A stretch of 64,000 nt of DNA from Chryseobacterium sp. LAM-KRS1 (GCF_013184525.1 NZ_JAAOIZ010000004.1:310001-374000); one strand, 5' to 3'. Positions 18,467 to 27,092 are shown, counted from the first letter of the stretch. Numbers and translations are program-made. The notes: generated by a model from the letters alone, not told the origin.

Positions 18467-18946
18467 TTAATCCTTAAGCTTTAGCTCCATCTGTGTATCG
18501 CAACGGTTATACGCCGAATGAGTAACCGGAATATGCTCAAATCCAAGCTTTTCATATAATTTAATCGCTGGCACCAAAATAGAATTGGTCTCCAGAAATA
18601 TTTTCTCCGCGTGTAATGATTTTGCTTTCTCCACCAAAGCCTTTCCTAAAAGATATCCGATCTTTTTACCCTGGGCCTTGGGGCTTACTGCCATTTTCGA
18701 AAGTTCATAGGTTTCAGGTCCTGCCTTCACTAAAGCACAGGTTCCTACCACTTCATTATCCAATAGGGCAAATACAATGTGACCTCCTTTACTGATAATA
18801 TATTCCTCAGGATTATCAAGCAATTTGTAATCCCCGCTTTCCATCACGAAGAATGTTTTGATCCACTCTTCATTCAATGCTTTAAAAGCTTCTTTGTATT
18901 GAGGGTGATACGCCTCAATCTTTACTTCATTATTCTGGTCATTCAT
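18467..18946 (-). CDS. GNAT family N-acetyltransferase
   Basis: A 159-residue GNAT fold. Acetyl-CoA binding motif A is visible as LSKMAVSPKAQGKKIGYLLGKAL, with the conserved Q/R-x-x-G-x-G/A-type loop as QGKKIG, and motif B as IFLETNSILVPAIKLYEKLGF. The acceptor substrate is unknown. It starts 13 bases after the MocR-like regulator's stop codon and is probably in one operon with it. Confidence 0.9.
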   Translation of the reverse strand: MNDQNNEVKIEAYHPQYKEAFKALNEEWIKTFFVMESGDYKLLDNPEEYIISKGGHIVFALLDNEVVGTCALVKAGPETYELSKMAVSPKAQGKKIGYLLGKALVEKAKSLHAEKIFLETNSILVPAIKLYEKLGFEHIPVTHSAYNRCDTQMELKLKD

Positions 18947-18959
18947 ATTCTTTATAGTA

Positions 18960-20375
18960 TTAAATATTATTCTTTATCATATTTCCGAGTTTTTCAATAT
19001 CACTTTCCACCCTATCGGTCCATTCGAGGGCATAATTCAGTCGCATACAGTTCCGGTACTGATCATATTGTGAAAACATCCTTCCCGGAGCAAAATTGAT
19101 TTTATGACTAAAAGCTTCGTCAAAAAGATCCTCGGTACATATCCTTTTATCGAGCTCCAGCCAAAGCATAAACCCGCCTTTAGGTTCCGAGATTTTGGTA
19201 TTATCCGGAAAATAGGAGGTAACCGCTCTCTGAATCTGCAAATAATTGGAATAGACTTTATTTCTGAACATTCTTAAATGATGATCATACCTTCCATATT
19301 CAAGAAAATCAGCAATCACATCAGAGTATAATGACGGACTGCATACCGTCTGAACCAGCTTCTGGCGGATGATCCTGTCTTTAAACTGTCCCGGGGCGAC
19401 CCAACCTACCCGGTATCCGGGAGCCATAGTCTTGGATACAGAGCCTACCCACATCACCAGCCCTGCTTCATCATAAAATTTACAGGGCTTGGGGCGTTCT
19501 GCTCCAAAGTATAAATTCCCATAAATGTCATCTTCAATCAGCGGGACATTGTAATGAGTAATTAATCTTACCAATTCCTTTTTATGCTCATCGGGCATCT
19601 GAAAGCCCATCGGATTATTAAAATTAGTCACAAAACAACATGCCGATAATTTCGGCAATACCTTTTTCAGGGCATCAAGATCTACTCCATATACCGGATG
19701 GGTAGGAATTTCTACGGCTTTCAACCCTAATAGCTGAATAGCCTGTAAGATCCCAAAATAGGCCGGACTTTCAATCGCGACAGAATCACCGGGCTGTGTA
19801 ACTGCCATTAAACTGTTATAGATGGCATTCATTGCTCCGGACGTAATAACCAGGTCGTCTTCTGTAATTTTTCCTTCCATCACTAAAGACCATTTGGCAA
19901 TCTCCCGGCGAAGATTATGATTCCCTTGTACCGGCTCATAATTCGTTCCAAAATCATTTTTACTTTTGATTACATTAATGATGGATTTCTTCATCTTAGC
20001 CAAAGGCAGAAAATTCTTGCCGGGTATAGCTAAAGCAAATTGGGTGATTCCTGAATCTGAAATCGTTCCGAATACTTTATCTATAAGATCTTCTTTGGTT
20101 CCCTCTATTTTGGAATCCTTCATTTTGGTTACAGATGGAAGATCCAGTTTCCGCTGGGAAGTGTGGCTTACATAATATCCAAACTTGGGTCGGGACTCAA
20201 TCAAAGACCGGCTTTCCAATTCCATATAAGCCAGTTTGATCGTATTCAGGCTTACATTGTATAACTTCTGGGCACTTCTTAGGGAAGGCAGTTTATCTCC
20301 AAACTGTAAGGTTTCAGTCTGGATCTGCTCCATCATTATTTTTGCTATTTTGAGATATAAGACTTCTTTGCCCAT
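18960..20375 (-). CDS. MocR/PdxR-like GntR regulator with aminotransferase domain
   Basis: A 471-residue fusion. The N-terminal GntR winged helix (about 1-75) contains GDKLPSLRSAQKLYNVSLNTI and LIESRPKFGYYV. A class I aminotransferase fold follows (about 110-470) with the PLP-binding lysine in GSVSKTMAPGYRVGW (Lys315), EDDIYGNLYF and NFNNPMG. MocR regulators use PLP to sense amino compounds or vitamin B6 state. The operon partners are the GNAT gene downstream and the 121-residue gene upstream; direct target genes are not visible. Confidence 0.93.
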   Translation of the reverse strand: MGKEVLYLKIAKIMMEQIQTETLQFGDKLPSLRSAQKLYNVSLNTIKLAYMELESRSLIESRPKFGYYVSHTSQRKLDLPSVTKMKDSKIEGTKEDLIDKVFGTISDSGITQFALAIPGKNFLPLAKMKKSIINVIKSKNDFGTNYEPVQGNHNLRREIAKWSLVMEGKITEDDLVITSGAMNAIYNSLMAVTQPGDSVAIESPAYFGILQAIQLLGLKAVEIPTHPVYGVDLDALKKVLPKLSACCFVTNFNNPMGFQMPDEHKKELVRLITHYNVPLIEDDIYGNLYFGAERPKPCKFYDEAGLVMWVGSVSKTMAPGYRVGWVAPGQFKDRIIRQKLVQTVCSPSLYSDVIADFLEYGRYDHHLRMFRNKVYSNYLQIQRAVTSYFPDNTKISEPKGGFMLWLELDKRICTEDLFDEAFSHKINFAPGRMFSQYDQYRNCMRLNYALEWTDRVESDIEKLGNMIKNNI

Positions 20376-20418
20376 AATATCATTGTTTTACATAAAGCAA
20401 GCAAAAAGCTATTCATCC

Positions 20419-20784
20419 TTAAATATTGATCCAGTTTATGATCCTGCTGATGGTGCTTTTCAATTGCCCGGGGTCATTATAATTATCTGAAGGAGCTTTT
20501 TTAAAACAATCTTCAGCATACTTTTTGAAAGCCTCCTTTTCTTTTGCATCCATATTCCCGGCTTCAAAAATCACAAAATCTATTGTATCCTGATCATTGA
20601 TGATAAGACTTGCAAAAGCTATAATTTCATTTGTTTTTTTGGCCATTACAAAAGGAAGTCCAAAGTCTTCATTCACTTGCTTCAGATTTCTCTCTTTTAC
20701 AAAAATCTGTTTCAGGTGCACCAGATCAGAAATATAAACCTCATCAAACTGAAGTTTGCCTGTAGGCAGAAAGCATGTTTCCAT
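20419..20784 (-). CDS. Hypothetical protein, 121 residues
   Basis: I do not recognise a confident family. The order of elements (EVYISDLVHLKQIFVKER, FVMAKKTNEIIAFASLIIND, TIDFVIFEAG) suggests a small alpha/beta protein, possibly a trimmed GNAT-like fold, because the second strand looks like the 'xxVxVxxxxx GxIIAFASL' hairpin of acetyltransferases. No acetyl-CoA pyrophosphate loop is visible. It lies 43 bases upstream of the MocR gene on the same strand. The coding frame is supported by strand continuity and codon use. Confidence 0.6.
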   Translation of the reverse strand: METCFLPTGKLQFDEVYISDLVHLKQIFVKERNLKQVNEDFGLPFVMAKKTNEIIAFASLIINDQDTIDFVIFEAGNMDAKEKEAFKKYAEDCFKKAPSDNYNDPGQLKSTISRIINWINI

Positions 20785-21281
20785 AGTGTTTACATTAGAT
20801 ATGTAAAGTTAAAACACAATGCTAAAAGGACACAGATACAGAACTTACTATTATTGTGGGTACAGCAAATTTATTAAAAAGAATTGGTTTGTATTATCGG
20901 AGCGTTATTCTACCGGTATGGTATCGAAAACCCTTCAGCTAAAATCCGGAAAATAGTTTTGCAGAGATTTGAAAGGTTCAAATAAATTTTCAAATCGAAC
21001 AGGTTGATTCTATGCTTTCTTTATTTTAAAGACTTTTTATCCTTTTATTAATTTTTTATCTAAAAAAACATCAATTGTCCATAACCTGAAATCCTTATGA
21101 ATAAAGGACTTTACAAACATTACAAAGAAATTTTCAATTGTATACATATTAAATTTTATAAACACAATTAACTTTTCAGTAAATAATCAATCAAATGATT
21201 GTTTTGTGCTAATTTTATACATACGTTTTTTTTAAGGAATGTTTAATACGAAATCGGGATTATCATGATCCCAGCTGAGCT
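20785..21281. other. 497-base intergenic region
   Basis: A divergent-promoter region between the 121-residue gene (minus) and the glycosyltransferase gene (plus). I see no credible gene. It is strongly AT-rich from about 21040 onward and contains a small perfect palindrome, CAATCA-aa-TGATTG, at 21188-21201. The excess length may mark a long leader or decayed sequence. Confidence 0.3.
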
Positions 21282-22322
21282 ATGAAAATACCCAAACAAC
21301 TCAATGTGATCAGGAGGAAGGTAATGCGTGGTCTTACCAAAAATATGGGCCAGTCGAATTCTACCGTTAAACCCGGCAAAGAAGTCATCATAAAAAAAAT
21401 ATTGATTTCACGCCCCAACCATAGATTAGGGAATTTATTATTGCTGTCCCCTATCGTTCAGGAGGTTAACGATACTTTTCCGGATGCCAGGATTGATTTA
21501 TTTGTAAAGGGAAGCATATCACCTATTATTTTTAAAAATTATAAAAATATTGACCAGATCATTCAGCTTCCGAAGAAACCTTTCAGCAATCTTCTGAAAT
21601 ACATCCGGAGCTGGAGTTTGCTTCGCTGGAAAAAGTATGATTTAGTGATCAATACCAGCCATAGCTCGTCATCGGGAAAAATATCCACACAACTGGCCAA
21701 TGGCGATTATAAGTTCTTTAATGAATGGAGTGATGAACTTCATTCAGAATATCCGGATTATCCGCATGCGGCAAAAAATCCTATTTATAATTTGCGAAAA
21801 TTTCTTACCCACCTGGGATTTGAAAGAAATACAGGAAAGGTTCCTTTTTTAAATATAAAGCTGAGCCCGGAAGAAATAGAAACGGGTAAAAGGAAATTAG
21901 AAGGAATTACTAAAAACGATAAAAAAACCATTTGTCTCTTTACCAATGCCACAGGCGATAAATGCTATTCCAATACCTGGTGGGCATCATTCTATGAAAG
22001 CCTGAAAATGACATTTCCAGATTATAATATTGTTGAACTTCTACCGGTAGAAAATATTTCCAGATTAGATTTCAAAATTCCCAGTTTTTACAGTACCGAC
22101 ATCCGGGAAATGGGTGCCTTTATAGCCAATACCAGTGTTTTTATTGCCGCAGATAACGGTGTAATGCACTTAGCCAGTGCCGTAGGAACACCCACAATAG
22201 GATTGTTTATGGTAACGGATGAAAATGCATATAAACCCTATAACGATAAGAGCTTCTCCATTAATACAAATAATGTTAAGGAATCCGAAATACCGGATTT
22301 AATAAAAACGGTCCTTCAATAA
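21282..22322 (+). CDS. Glycosyltransferase family 9 (heptosyltransferase-like)
   Basis: A 346-residue GT-B protein. The N-terminal domain shows ILISRPNHRLGNLLLLSPIVQ, the typical R-x-D/N-x-(G/L)-G-x-x-x-x-P motif of ADP-heptose:LPS heptosyltransferases. The C-terminal donor domain shows FIAADNGVMHLASAVGTPTIGLF. These enzymes transfer heptose or another sugar onto lipid A-core at the inner membrane. The next gene (53 bases on) is an LPS-kinase-like protein, consistent with lipid A-core assembly. Confidence 0.9.
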   Translation: MKIPKQLNVIRRKVMRGLTKNMGQSNSTVKPGKEVIIKKILISRPNHRLGNLLLLSPIVQEVNDTFPDARIDLFVKGSISPIIFKNYKNIDQIIQLPKKPFSNLLKYIRSWSLLRWKKYDLVINTSHSSSSGKISTQLANGDYKFFNEWSDELHSEYPDYPHAAKNPIYNLRKFLTHLGFERNTGKVPFLNIKLSPEEIETGKRKLEGITKNDKKTICLFTNATGDKCYSNTWWASFYESLKMTFPDYNIVELLPVENISRLDFKIPSFYSTDIREMGAFIANTSVFIAADNGVMHLASAVGTPTIGLFMVTDENAYKPYNDKSFSINTNNVKESEIPDLIKTVLQ

Positions 22323-22375
22323 CCGTTGACTAATATTGAAAACACACAAACACACACCACAATTATACCACTCAT

Positions 22376-23218
22376 ATGAATCTTGTTCTTGCACCAGATT
22401 ATGCTCATTACCAAGATGAAATAATCCGTATTATCAAAAATTTCCATAGTGAGGGGACTTTAATCGGTCCCGGAAGCAGAAATATTGTAAAGTCATTTTC
22501 CATCAATGGAAAAAAATTCAATTTTAAATCATTTAAGCAGCATAATTTTATCAACCGGCATGTCTACAAATACTACCGGAAATCCAAGGCACGGCGGTCT
22601 TTCGAATATGCCCATATGCTGATCGATAAAAACCTTCACACCCCACAGCCGATTGCTTATGTAGAGTTTCACGACTGGCTGGGTCTTACCAACAGTTATT
22701 ATATCAGTGAACAACTGGAAAACATATATACTCTGGAAGATGTGATGTACGCACGAAGCCCCTTTGAAAACCTGAAAGAAGTCATTAAAGAGTACACTCA
22801 GCTCATCTATTATTTACACGAACAGGGAATTGAGTTTATCGATAATTCTCCGGGGAATTTTCTTATAAAAAAAATCAACGGCGCTTATCGTTTTTTTATG
22901 GTGGACCTTAACAGAATGAATTTCCACACTGAATTTGAAATGCCCAAAAGGATCAAAAACTTCTCACGGATAACCAATGATCCGAAGATTCTTAAACTGA
23001 TCAGTTCAGAATATTCTAGGCTGGCAGGAATTTCTTCGGAATACTTCCTTACACAGATTGTTAAAGCCGCCAATACTTTACAAACCAAGCGAAGAATAAA
23101 AAAGGTTCTGAAGTTTTATAAATATTTCCTTAAAGTACTTCCCGTTCCTAAAAACTTAATTCTTATCTCATTAATCAGTTTTTTAGAATCTGATTTACCT
23201 TTTCTTGTTTTTGCCTGA
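22376..23218 (+). CDS. Lipopolysaccharide kinase (InaA/KdkA-like) family protein
   Basis: A 280-residue protein-kinase-like protein. The catalytic loop is FIDNSPGNFLI (D-x4-N) and the DFG-equivalent is MVDLNRMNF. The N-terminal region FNFKSFKQHNFINRHVYKYYRKSKA is the typical Lys/Arg-rich entry of this family, which phosphorylates sugars of the LPS core. The usual His before the catalytic Asp is replaced by Ile, which may alter activity. It pairs with the heptosyltransferase-like gene upstream. Confidence 0.85.
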   Translation: MNLVLAPDYAHYQDEIIRIIKNFHSEGTLIGPGSRNIVKSFSINGKKFNFKSFKQHNFINRHVYKYYRKSKARRSFEYAHMLIDKNLHTPQPIAYVEFHDWLGLTNSYYISEQLENIYTLEDVMYARSPFENLKEVIKEYTQLIYYLHEQGIEFIDNSPGNFLIKKINGAYRFFMVDLNRMNFHTEFEMPKRIKNFSRITNDPKILKLISSEYSRLAGISSEYFLTQIVKAANTLQTKRRIKKVLKFYKYFLKVLPVPKNLILISLISFLESDLPFLVFA

Positions 23219-23309
23219 AGGTCAAAAATTACAGTAGAAGGAAGGTGTTGATTTATAGTCGGAAGAAATTATCAGCCCCCGAGTAATTATCTAAGAATAA
23301 TTGAAATAT

Positions 23310-23340
23310 AAAGTCCTGCTTCTTTAAGTGGGATTTTTTG
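23310..23340 (+). terminator. Terminator-like hairpin after the LPS-kinase gene
   Basis: TCCTGCTTCTTTAAGTGGGA is an imperfect hairpin followed by six T. Nearly the same sequence is found at 27058-27088 after the DUF3127 gene, suggesting a recurrent terminator type in this genome. Confidence 0.5.
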
Positions 23341-23398
23341 TGGGCACATGCATTAATACTGGTTTTAATCTTTGAGCTCTGTTATTATTGATCCTTTT

Positions 23399-24394
23399 TT
23401 AATTATTAATATCAATTTTTTGATAAGCGATCCATCGTTTTAAATTCCCAACCATCCTTTTTAAATGATCTTCATTCAAGAAAATATTTGTCCAATATTC
23501 AAATCTATCGCACTGAACACTTATGTAGTAGGTCATAATTGCTAAACATGCGTAGGGCAAAAACTTTTTTTCTTCGTTACTAATTTTAGTTACAGTTTCA
23601 TACCCTTTAATGAAACTATCGGCTTTTACCTGATATTCTTCTTCGTTCAAATGAGTTGTAAATAACTGAAATAGAAAATAGGAAATATCAAAGCATAAAT
23701 AACCGTTGCCACAAAAATCAAAGTCAAAAAATGTTATTTCTTTTTCATTATCAATATGTAAATTATCAAACCAAACGTCGAGATGAACAGCTCCATATCT
23801 CATTTTACGTTTGTCCGTACTATTCATTTTTTGCGTTAAAAAAGCAGAAAGTGTTTCTAAAAATTCATTTTCGTTAACATTTTTACTATAAAATTCTTTA
23901 GTTCTTATAATAGGATTCTTAAGCAAATTTTGAGCATTGTAGGTTATTCGCTTCAGTTCAATATTTTCTGTGGATTGGTGAACTTTTGCTAATGCCTGTC
24001 CAATCAGAAAACTTGTTTGGTGGGAGAATTTTGCTGTTTTTATGCCTTTAGCATATGAAAATAAAACACCAAATCGTGTTCCTTCTGATGCTTCAATTTC
24101 CTGAATGAAATTGTTCGATTGATCAGCTATGGGAAAAGCAACTTGTCGGCCTGCTTCTTTTAGATGAATTAAAAGTTTTAGCTCTTCTTCAATTTCTAAT
24201 TGAGATCGCCAGTTATGTGTATAAACTCTAAAAACATATTTATTTTCGTCATCATGAACAATGTATAAATGATTCATGGCAAGCCGAAATACTTTGCATT
24301 CAGTTTTATCGGTTAATTTATAATTTCTTTGAATAAACTTACCAAGTTCATTTGGTGAAAGCGTGCTATTTATGGTAGGAAATTTCTCTGTCAT
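23399..24394 (-). CDS. Aminoglycoside-phosphotransferase-like kinase (APH family)
   Basis: A 331-residue APH/choline-kinase-fold protein. The Brenner motif is HLDVWFDNLHI (catalytic Asp and Asn), followed by the metal-binding FFDFDFCGNGY. The N-terminal lobe has the nucleotide-binding KYVFRVYTHNWRSQLEIEEEL stretch. Family members phosphorylate small hydroxyl substrates such as homoserine, choline or sugars; the closest overall layout is the homoserine-kinase-II-like/CotS-like 'phosphotransferase' group. Antibiotic resistance should not be assumed. Confidence 0.85.
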   Translation of the reverse strand: MTEKFPTINSTLSPNELGKFIQRNYKLTDKTECKVFRLAMNHLYIVHDDENKYVFRVYTHNWRSQLEIEEELKLLIHLKEAGRQVAFPIADQSNNFIQEIEASEGTRFGVLFSYAKGIKTAKFSHQTSFLIGQALAKVHQSTENIELKRITYNAQNLLKNPIIRTKEFYSKNVNENEFLETLSAFLTQKMNSTDKRKMRYGAVHLDVWFDNLHIDNEKEITFFDFDFCGNGYLCFDISYFLFQLFTTHLNEEEYQVKADSFIKGYETVTKISNEEKKFLPYACLAIMTYYISVQCDRFEYWTNIFLNEDHLKRMVGNLKRWIAYQKIDINN

Positions 24395-24495
24395 TAGTTT
24401 TTCGTTCGTAGTTGAGTTATAATGTGTATGCAGTTTTGCTCGTAATTTTCAGCCTTATATTTACTAAATTATTTTTACTAAAATTGGGGAATATC

Positions 24496-25620
24496 TTACA
24501 TCTTTTGTAAAATATATCCTAAAAAAGCTCCCAGCATAACAATCCATGCACTGTTTATTTTTTTGAAAGTAAACATCAAAATAATGCATAATACAGCAAT
24601 AATTATTGTTTTCCAATCTGCAATACTATCTTTTGCCATTTCATAACATATATTTATAATAATAGCTATTGACGCAATATTGACTGCATCTAAGAAAGAT
24701 GAGAATATTTTTGATCCCCTCATCATCCTTACGATTGGATTAAGTAATGCTACAAAAATAAATGAAGGAAAAAAGATACCCAACGTAGCAACCAAAGCTC
24801 CTGACCAGTTATTTATTTGATAACCAATAAAAGTAACCGATGAAAAGACGGGTCCTGGTGTAAATTGTCCAACAGCTATAGCATCTAATAGTTCTTGTCT
24901 TGTTAATAAACCTCTTCCCACCAATTCTGTATCAAGAAAAGCAAACAGGACATATCCGCTTCCGTAAAGAATAGCTCCTACTTTAAGGAAAATTAGAAAT
25001 AATTTAATATTACTTTGTGACAGAGAGCTAAAATCTGGAATCTGCAGTAAAGTTATTGGAATAAGTGAGTTGGCCGTATTTTTCTGTCTTATGATTGCAA
25101 ATAGCATTGCGATTATACCTGCTCCGAATAATAGAAAGAGTTCATTGATTCCTAAGAAAGAAAGCATCAGCACGCTAATACCAATAATCCATAGTGGGAT
25201 GGTTTTTAAAGATTTTTTTGCGAGGGGAAAAACAGCCGATAATATTACAGATATGATAGCAGGTTTTATTCCATATATAAAGGGCTGAACTTGTGGAAGC
25301 TGCCCATATTCTTTATATAACCATGCAAAACATAAAGTAATGATAACAGCAGGACATATAAAACATAATCCAGCTACAATCAGTCCTTTCCAACCGGCCC
25401 TTTCCTGCCCGATATGAATTGCCATTTCTGTACTATTGGGACCTGGGATAAGGTTAGTTGCTCCGATCAGATCAAGAAAATGCTCCTCAGACATCCATTT
25501 CCGTTTTGTTACTACTTCCTGCTGCATCATGGCAATATGAGCGGCAGGACCTCCAAATGCTGTAACTCCCAGTTTCAGGAAAACACCGGCAACTTCTTTC
25601 AGATTATTGTCTTTCCCCAC
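24496..25620 (-). CDS. chrA: Chromate efflux transporter (CHR family)
   Basis: A 374-residue two-domain CHR protein with about ten membrane helices. The first half starts with FLKLGVTAFGGPAAHIAMM and NLIPGPNSTEMAIHIG, and the second half repeats the pattern with FLKVGAILYGSGYVLFAFL and AVGQFTPGPVFSSVTFIGY. The paired FGGP/GPNS and GQFTPGP motifs are the family signature. It exports chromate, probably with protons. It stands alone between the phosphotransferase gene and the tRNA cluster. Confidence 0.93.
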   Translation of the reverse strand: MGKDNNLKEVAGVFLKLGVTAFGGPAAHIAMMQQEVVTKRKWMSEEHFLDLIGATNLIPGPNSTEMAIHIGQERAGWKGLIVAGLCFICPAVIITLCFAWLYKEYGQLPQVQPFIYGIKPAIISVILSAVFPLAKKSLKTIPLWIIGISVLMLSFLGINELFLLFGAGIIAMLFAIIRQKNTANSLIPITLLQIPDFSSLSQSNIKLFLIFLKVGAILYGSGYVLFAFLDTELVGRGLLTRQELLDAIAVGQFTPGPVFSSVTFIGYQINNWSGALVATLGIFFPSFIFVALLNPIVRMMRGSKIFSSFLDAVNIASIAIIINICYEMAKDSIADWKTIIIAVLCIILMFTFKKINSAWIVMLGAFLGYILQKM

Positions 25621-25811
25621 AATTTTTTATGTATTTGTCTATCAAAAAAACTATACTCCCATAATAGATTCACTCTTGTTTGGAGTGATCCAATTTAAGC
25701 TTCACACTGAGATATGAAATTACTTATTTCTTTTCTCTTTCTAAATTTTAATTATAAAATATGTATAACCTCAGGTATAATAAATAAGAAGTAGCAATGA
25801 GGTATGTTCTA

Positions 25812-25848
25812 AAAATAAAAACCCCTCCGCAACAAAGTTACGGAGGGT
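25812..25848 (-). terminator. Terminator of the tRNA transcript
   Basis: CCCTCCG (25823-25829) pairs with CGGAGGG (25841-25847) around the loop CAACAAAGTTA; on the minus strand it is followed by a T-rich run. It lies 3 bases after the 3' end of the last tRNA-Leu. Confidence 0.85.
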
Positions 25849-25850
25849 TG

Positions 25851-25934
25851 TACCCCAGACGGGACTTGAACCCGTACGTCCTTGCGGACACAGGATTTTA
25901 AGTCCTGCGTGTCTACCAGTTCCACCACCAGGGC
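25851..25934 (-). tRNA. tRNA-Leu (anticodon UAA)
   Basis: The minus strand reads GCCCTGGTGGTGGAACTGG..., with the anticodon arm CAGGACTTAAAATCCTG (anticodon TAA), a long variable arm, and T-arm GTACGGGTTCAAGTCCCG. It has 84 bases with class II architecture; CCA is not encoded. The acceptor stem GCCCTGG/CTGGGGT pairs with G-U wobbles. It is the last tRNA in the transcript. Confidence 0.93.
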
Positions 25935-25940
25935 GTGGAA

Positions 25941-26016
25941 TGGAGCGAAAAACGGGATTCGAACCCGCGACCCCAACCTTGGCAAGGTTGTGCTCTACCA
26001 GCTGAGCTATTTTCGC
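25941..26016 (-). tRNA. tRNA-Gly (anticodon GCC)
   Basis: The minus strand reads GCGAAAATAGCTCAGCTGG..., anticodon arm CAACCTTGCCAAGGTTG (GCC), T-arm GCGGGTTCGAATCCCG and 3' end TTTTCGCTCCA. It is 76 bases with the CCA end encoded, unlike the neighbouring Leu tRNAs. Confidence 0.95.
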
Positions 26017-26024
26017 AAACGTTG

Positions 26025-26106
26025 TGCGGATGAAGGGACTCGAACCCCCACGCCTCACGGCACCAGATCCTAAGTCTGGCGTGGCTACCAATTACACCAC
26101 ATCCGC
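26025..26106 (-). tRNA. tRNA-Leu (anticodon UAG)
   Basis: The minus strand reads GCGGATGTGGTGTAATTGG..., anticodon arm CCAGACTTAGGATCTGG (TAG), variable arm TGCCGTGAGGCG, T-arm GTGGGGGTTCGAGTCCC, acceptor GCGGATG/CATCCGC. It has 82 bases and no encoded CCA. Confidence 0.93.
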
Positions 26107-26179
26107 TGGTTCTGCTGATCTGTAACTACAGATATCCTCAGCATTATTCTTACAAATATAATAAATACAACTTAAAAAA

Positions 26180-26218
26180 AACAAAAAAAATCCTCCGCAA
26201 CAAAGTTACAGAGGATTA
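26180..26218 (-). terminator. Degenerate terminator between the two tRNA blocks
   Basis: ATCCTC (26190-26195) pairs with GAGGAT (26211-26216) around CAACAAAGTTA, the same loop as the terminator at 25823-25847; on the minus strand a T-rich tract follows. One stem position is mismatched. It is the duplicated copy of the downstream terminator and may be partly read through. Confidence 0.7.
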
Positions 26219-26219
26219 G

Positions 26220-26303
26220 TACCCCAGGCGGGACTTGAACCCGCACGCCAAAAGAGGCACAGGATTTTAAGTCCTGCGTGTCTACCAGTTCCACCACCAG
26301 GGC
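26220..26303 (-). tRNA. tRNA-Leu (anticodon UAA), duplicate copy
   Basis: The same gene as at 25851-25934 with anticodon TAA, but the variable arm differs (TGCCTCTTTTGGCG against TGTCCGCAAGGACG) and the acceptor stem has compensating G-C/G-U changes. It has 84 bases. The differences show the duplication is not recent or that the copies are drifting while keeping the fold. Confidence 0.93.
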
Positions 26304-26309
26304 ATGGAG

Positions 26310-26385
26310 TGGAGCGAAAAACGGGATTCGAACCCGCGACCCCAACCTTGGCAAGGTTGTGCTCTACCAGCTGAGCTATTTTCGC
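26310..26385 (-). tRNA. tRNA-Gly (anticodon GCC), duplicate copy
   Basis: Identical in sequence to the tRNA-Gly at 25941-26016 as far as I can read, including the encoded CCA. Confidence 0.95.
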
Positions 26386-26393
26386 AAACGTTG

Positions 26394-26475
26394 TGCGGAT
26401 GAAGGGACTCGAACCCCCACGCCTCACGGCACCAGATCCTAAGTCTGGCGTGGCTACCAATTACACCACATCCGC
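26394..26475 (-). tRNA. tRNA-Leu (anticodon UAG), duplicate copy
   Basis: Same sequence as the tRNA-Leu at 26025-26106 (anticodon TAG). It is the first tRNA of the minus-strand transcript. Confidence 0.93.
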
Positions 26476-26654
26476 ATTGTTTGGTTAAGTTGTATTTTAA
26501 AAGAACTTCTTTCGTTTTTGTGAGTGCAAATATAGGGCAATTTTCTACAATCACAAGGCTTTTTTCAAAAAAAATTAAAATTTCTGCATTTTTTTTTCCT
26601 GACCCCTTTTATTACATTTCATTTTCTTACTTTTACATCGTTAATATATACGAT

Positions 26655-27032
26655 ATGGAATTACAAGGAACGGTAAAGAAACTTTTTGATGCTCAGACAT
26701 TTGCAAGCGGATTTCAAAAGAGAGAAATGGTTATTTTAACTCAGGAGCAGTATCCACAGCCGATAAACATAGAATTTTTGTCTGACAAGATCAGTTTATT
26801 AGACAACCTTAAAGAAGGAGAAAATGTAAAGGTAGGAATCAACATCAGAGGAAGAGAATGGACATCTCCTCAGGGTGAAACCAAATACTTCAACTCTATC
26901 ACAGGATGGAGAGTAGAAAAAGTTTTTGATAACGGATCAGAACCTACTCAGGCAGCTCCTTCACAATCCGGATCTCCGGTTTCAAATGAAAATCCATTTG
27001 CGGGAGACGAAGATGATGATTTACCTTTTTAA
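26655..27032 (+). CDS. DUF3127 family protein with SSB-like acidic tail
   Basis: I chose the ATG at 26655, which gives a 125-residue protein starting MELQGTVKKLFDAQTF; upstream in-frame sequence is hydrophobic and runs into the tRNA promoter region. The domain (about 1-90) is a compact beta-rich, OB-fold-like DUF3127 domain (VGINIRGREW, YFNSITGWRVEKV). It is followed by a Gln/Pro/Ser-rich linker and the C-terminus GDEDDDLPF. That tip closely matches the SSB C-terminal tail (DDDIPF) used to recruit replication and repair proteins. A single-strand DNA-associated role is therefore plausible but unproven. Confidence 0.88.
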   Translation: MELQGTVKKLFDAQTFASGFQKREMVILTQEQYPQPINIEFLSDKISLLDNLKEGENVKVGINIRGREWTSPQGETKYFNSITGWRVEKVFDNGSEPTQAAPSQSGSPVSNENPFAGDEDDDLPF

Positions 27033-27054
27033 TTAGATACAACGATTAAAAATA

Positions 27055-27089
27055 TAGATCCTGCTTTTTAAGTGGGATTTTTTTTCCTC
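27055..27089 (+). terminator. Terminator-like hairpin after the DUF3127 gene
   Basis: ATCCTGCTTTTTAAGTGGGAT folds with two G-U pairs and is followed by seven further T. It sits just before the aat start at 27093, so it may only partly separate the two genes. Confidence 0.55.
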
Positions 27090-27092
27090 AAC

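Larger units (their letters stand above)
25851..26475 (-). repeat. Tandem duplication of a Leu(UAG)-Gly(GCC)-Leu(UAA) tRNA block
   Basis: Two direct copies of a block of about 255 bases (25851-26106 and 26220-26475), each in transcription order Leu(UAG), Gly(GCC), Leu(UAA), followed by a terminator with the same loop. The short spacers inside the blocks are also conserved (for example AACGTTG between Gly and Leu). Confidence 0.93.

Noticed and set aside
20800..20920. A plus-strand frame reading GTANLLKRIGLYYRSVILPV
   Set aside because: It has no start, no homology I recognise and no support from the flanking frame.
23399..24394. Antibiotic resistance gene because of APH-type motifs
   Set aside because: The motifs are common to many small-molecule kinases and nothing points to aminoglycosides.
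25851..26475. Possible CRISPR-like repeat array
   Set aside because: The repeats are tRNA genes with normal anticodon and T arms, not short spaced repeats.
25771..26554. Minus-strand and plus-strand open frames across the tRNA cluster
   Set aside because: They translate tRNA sequence; the tRNA folds explain the conserved and repeated parts.
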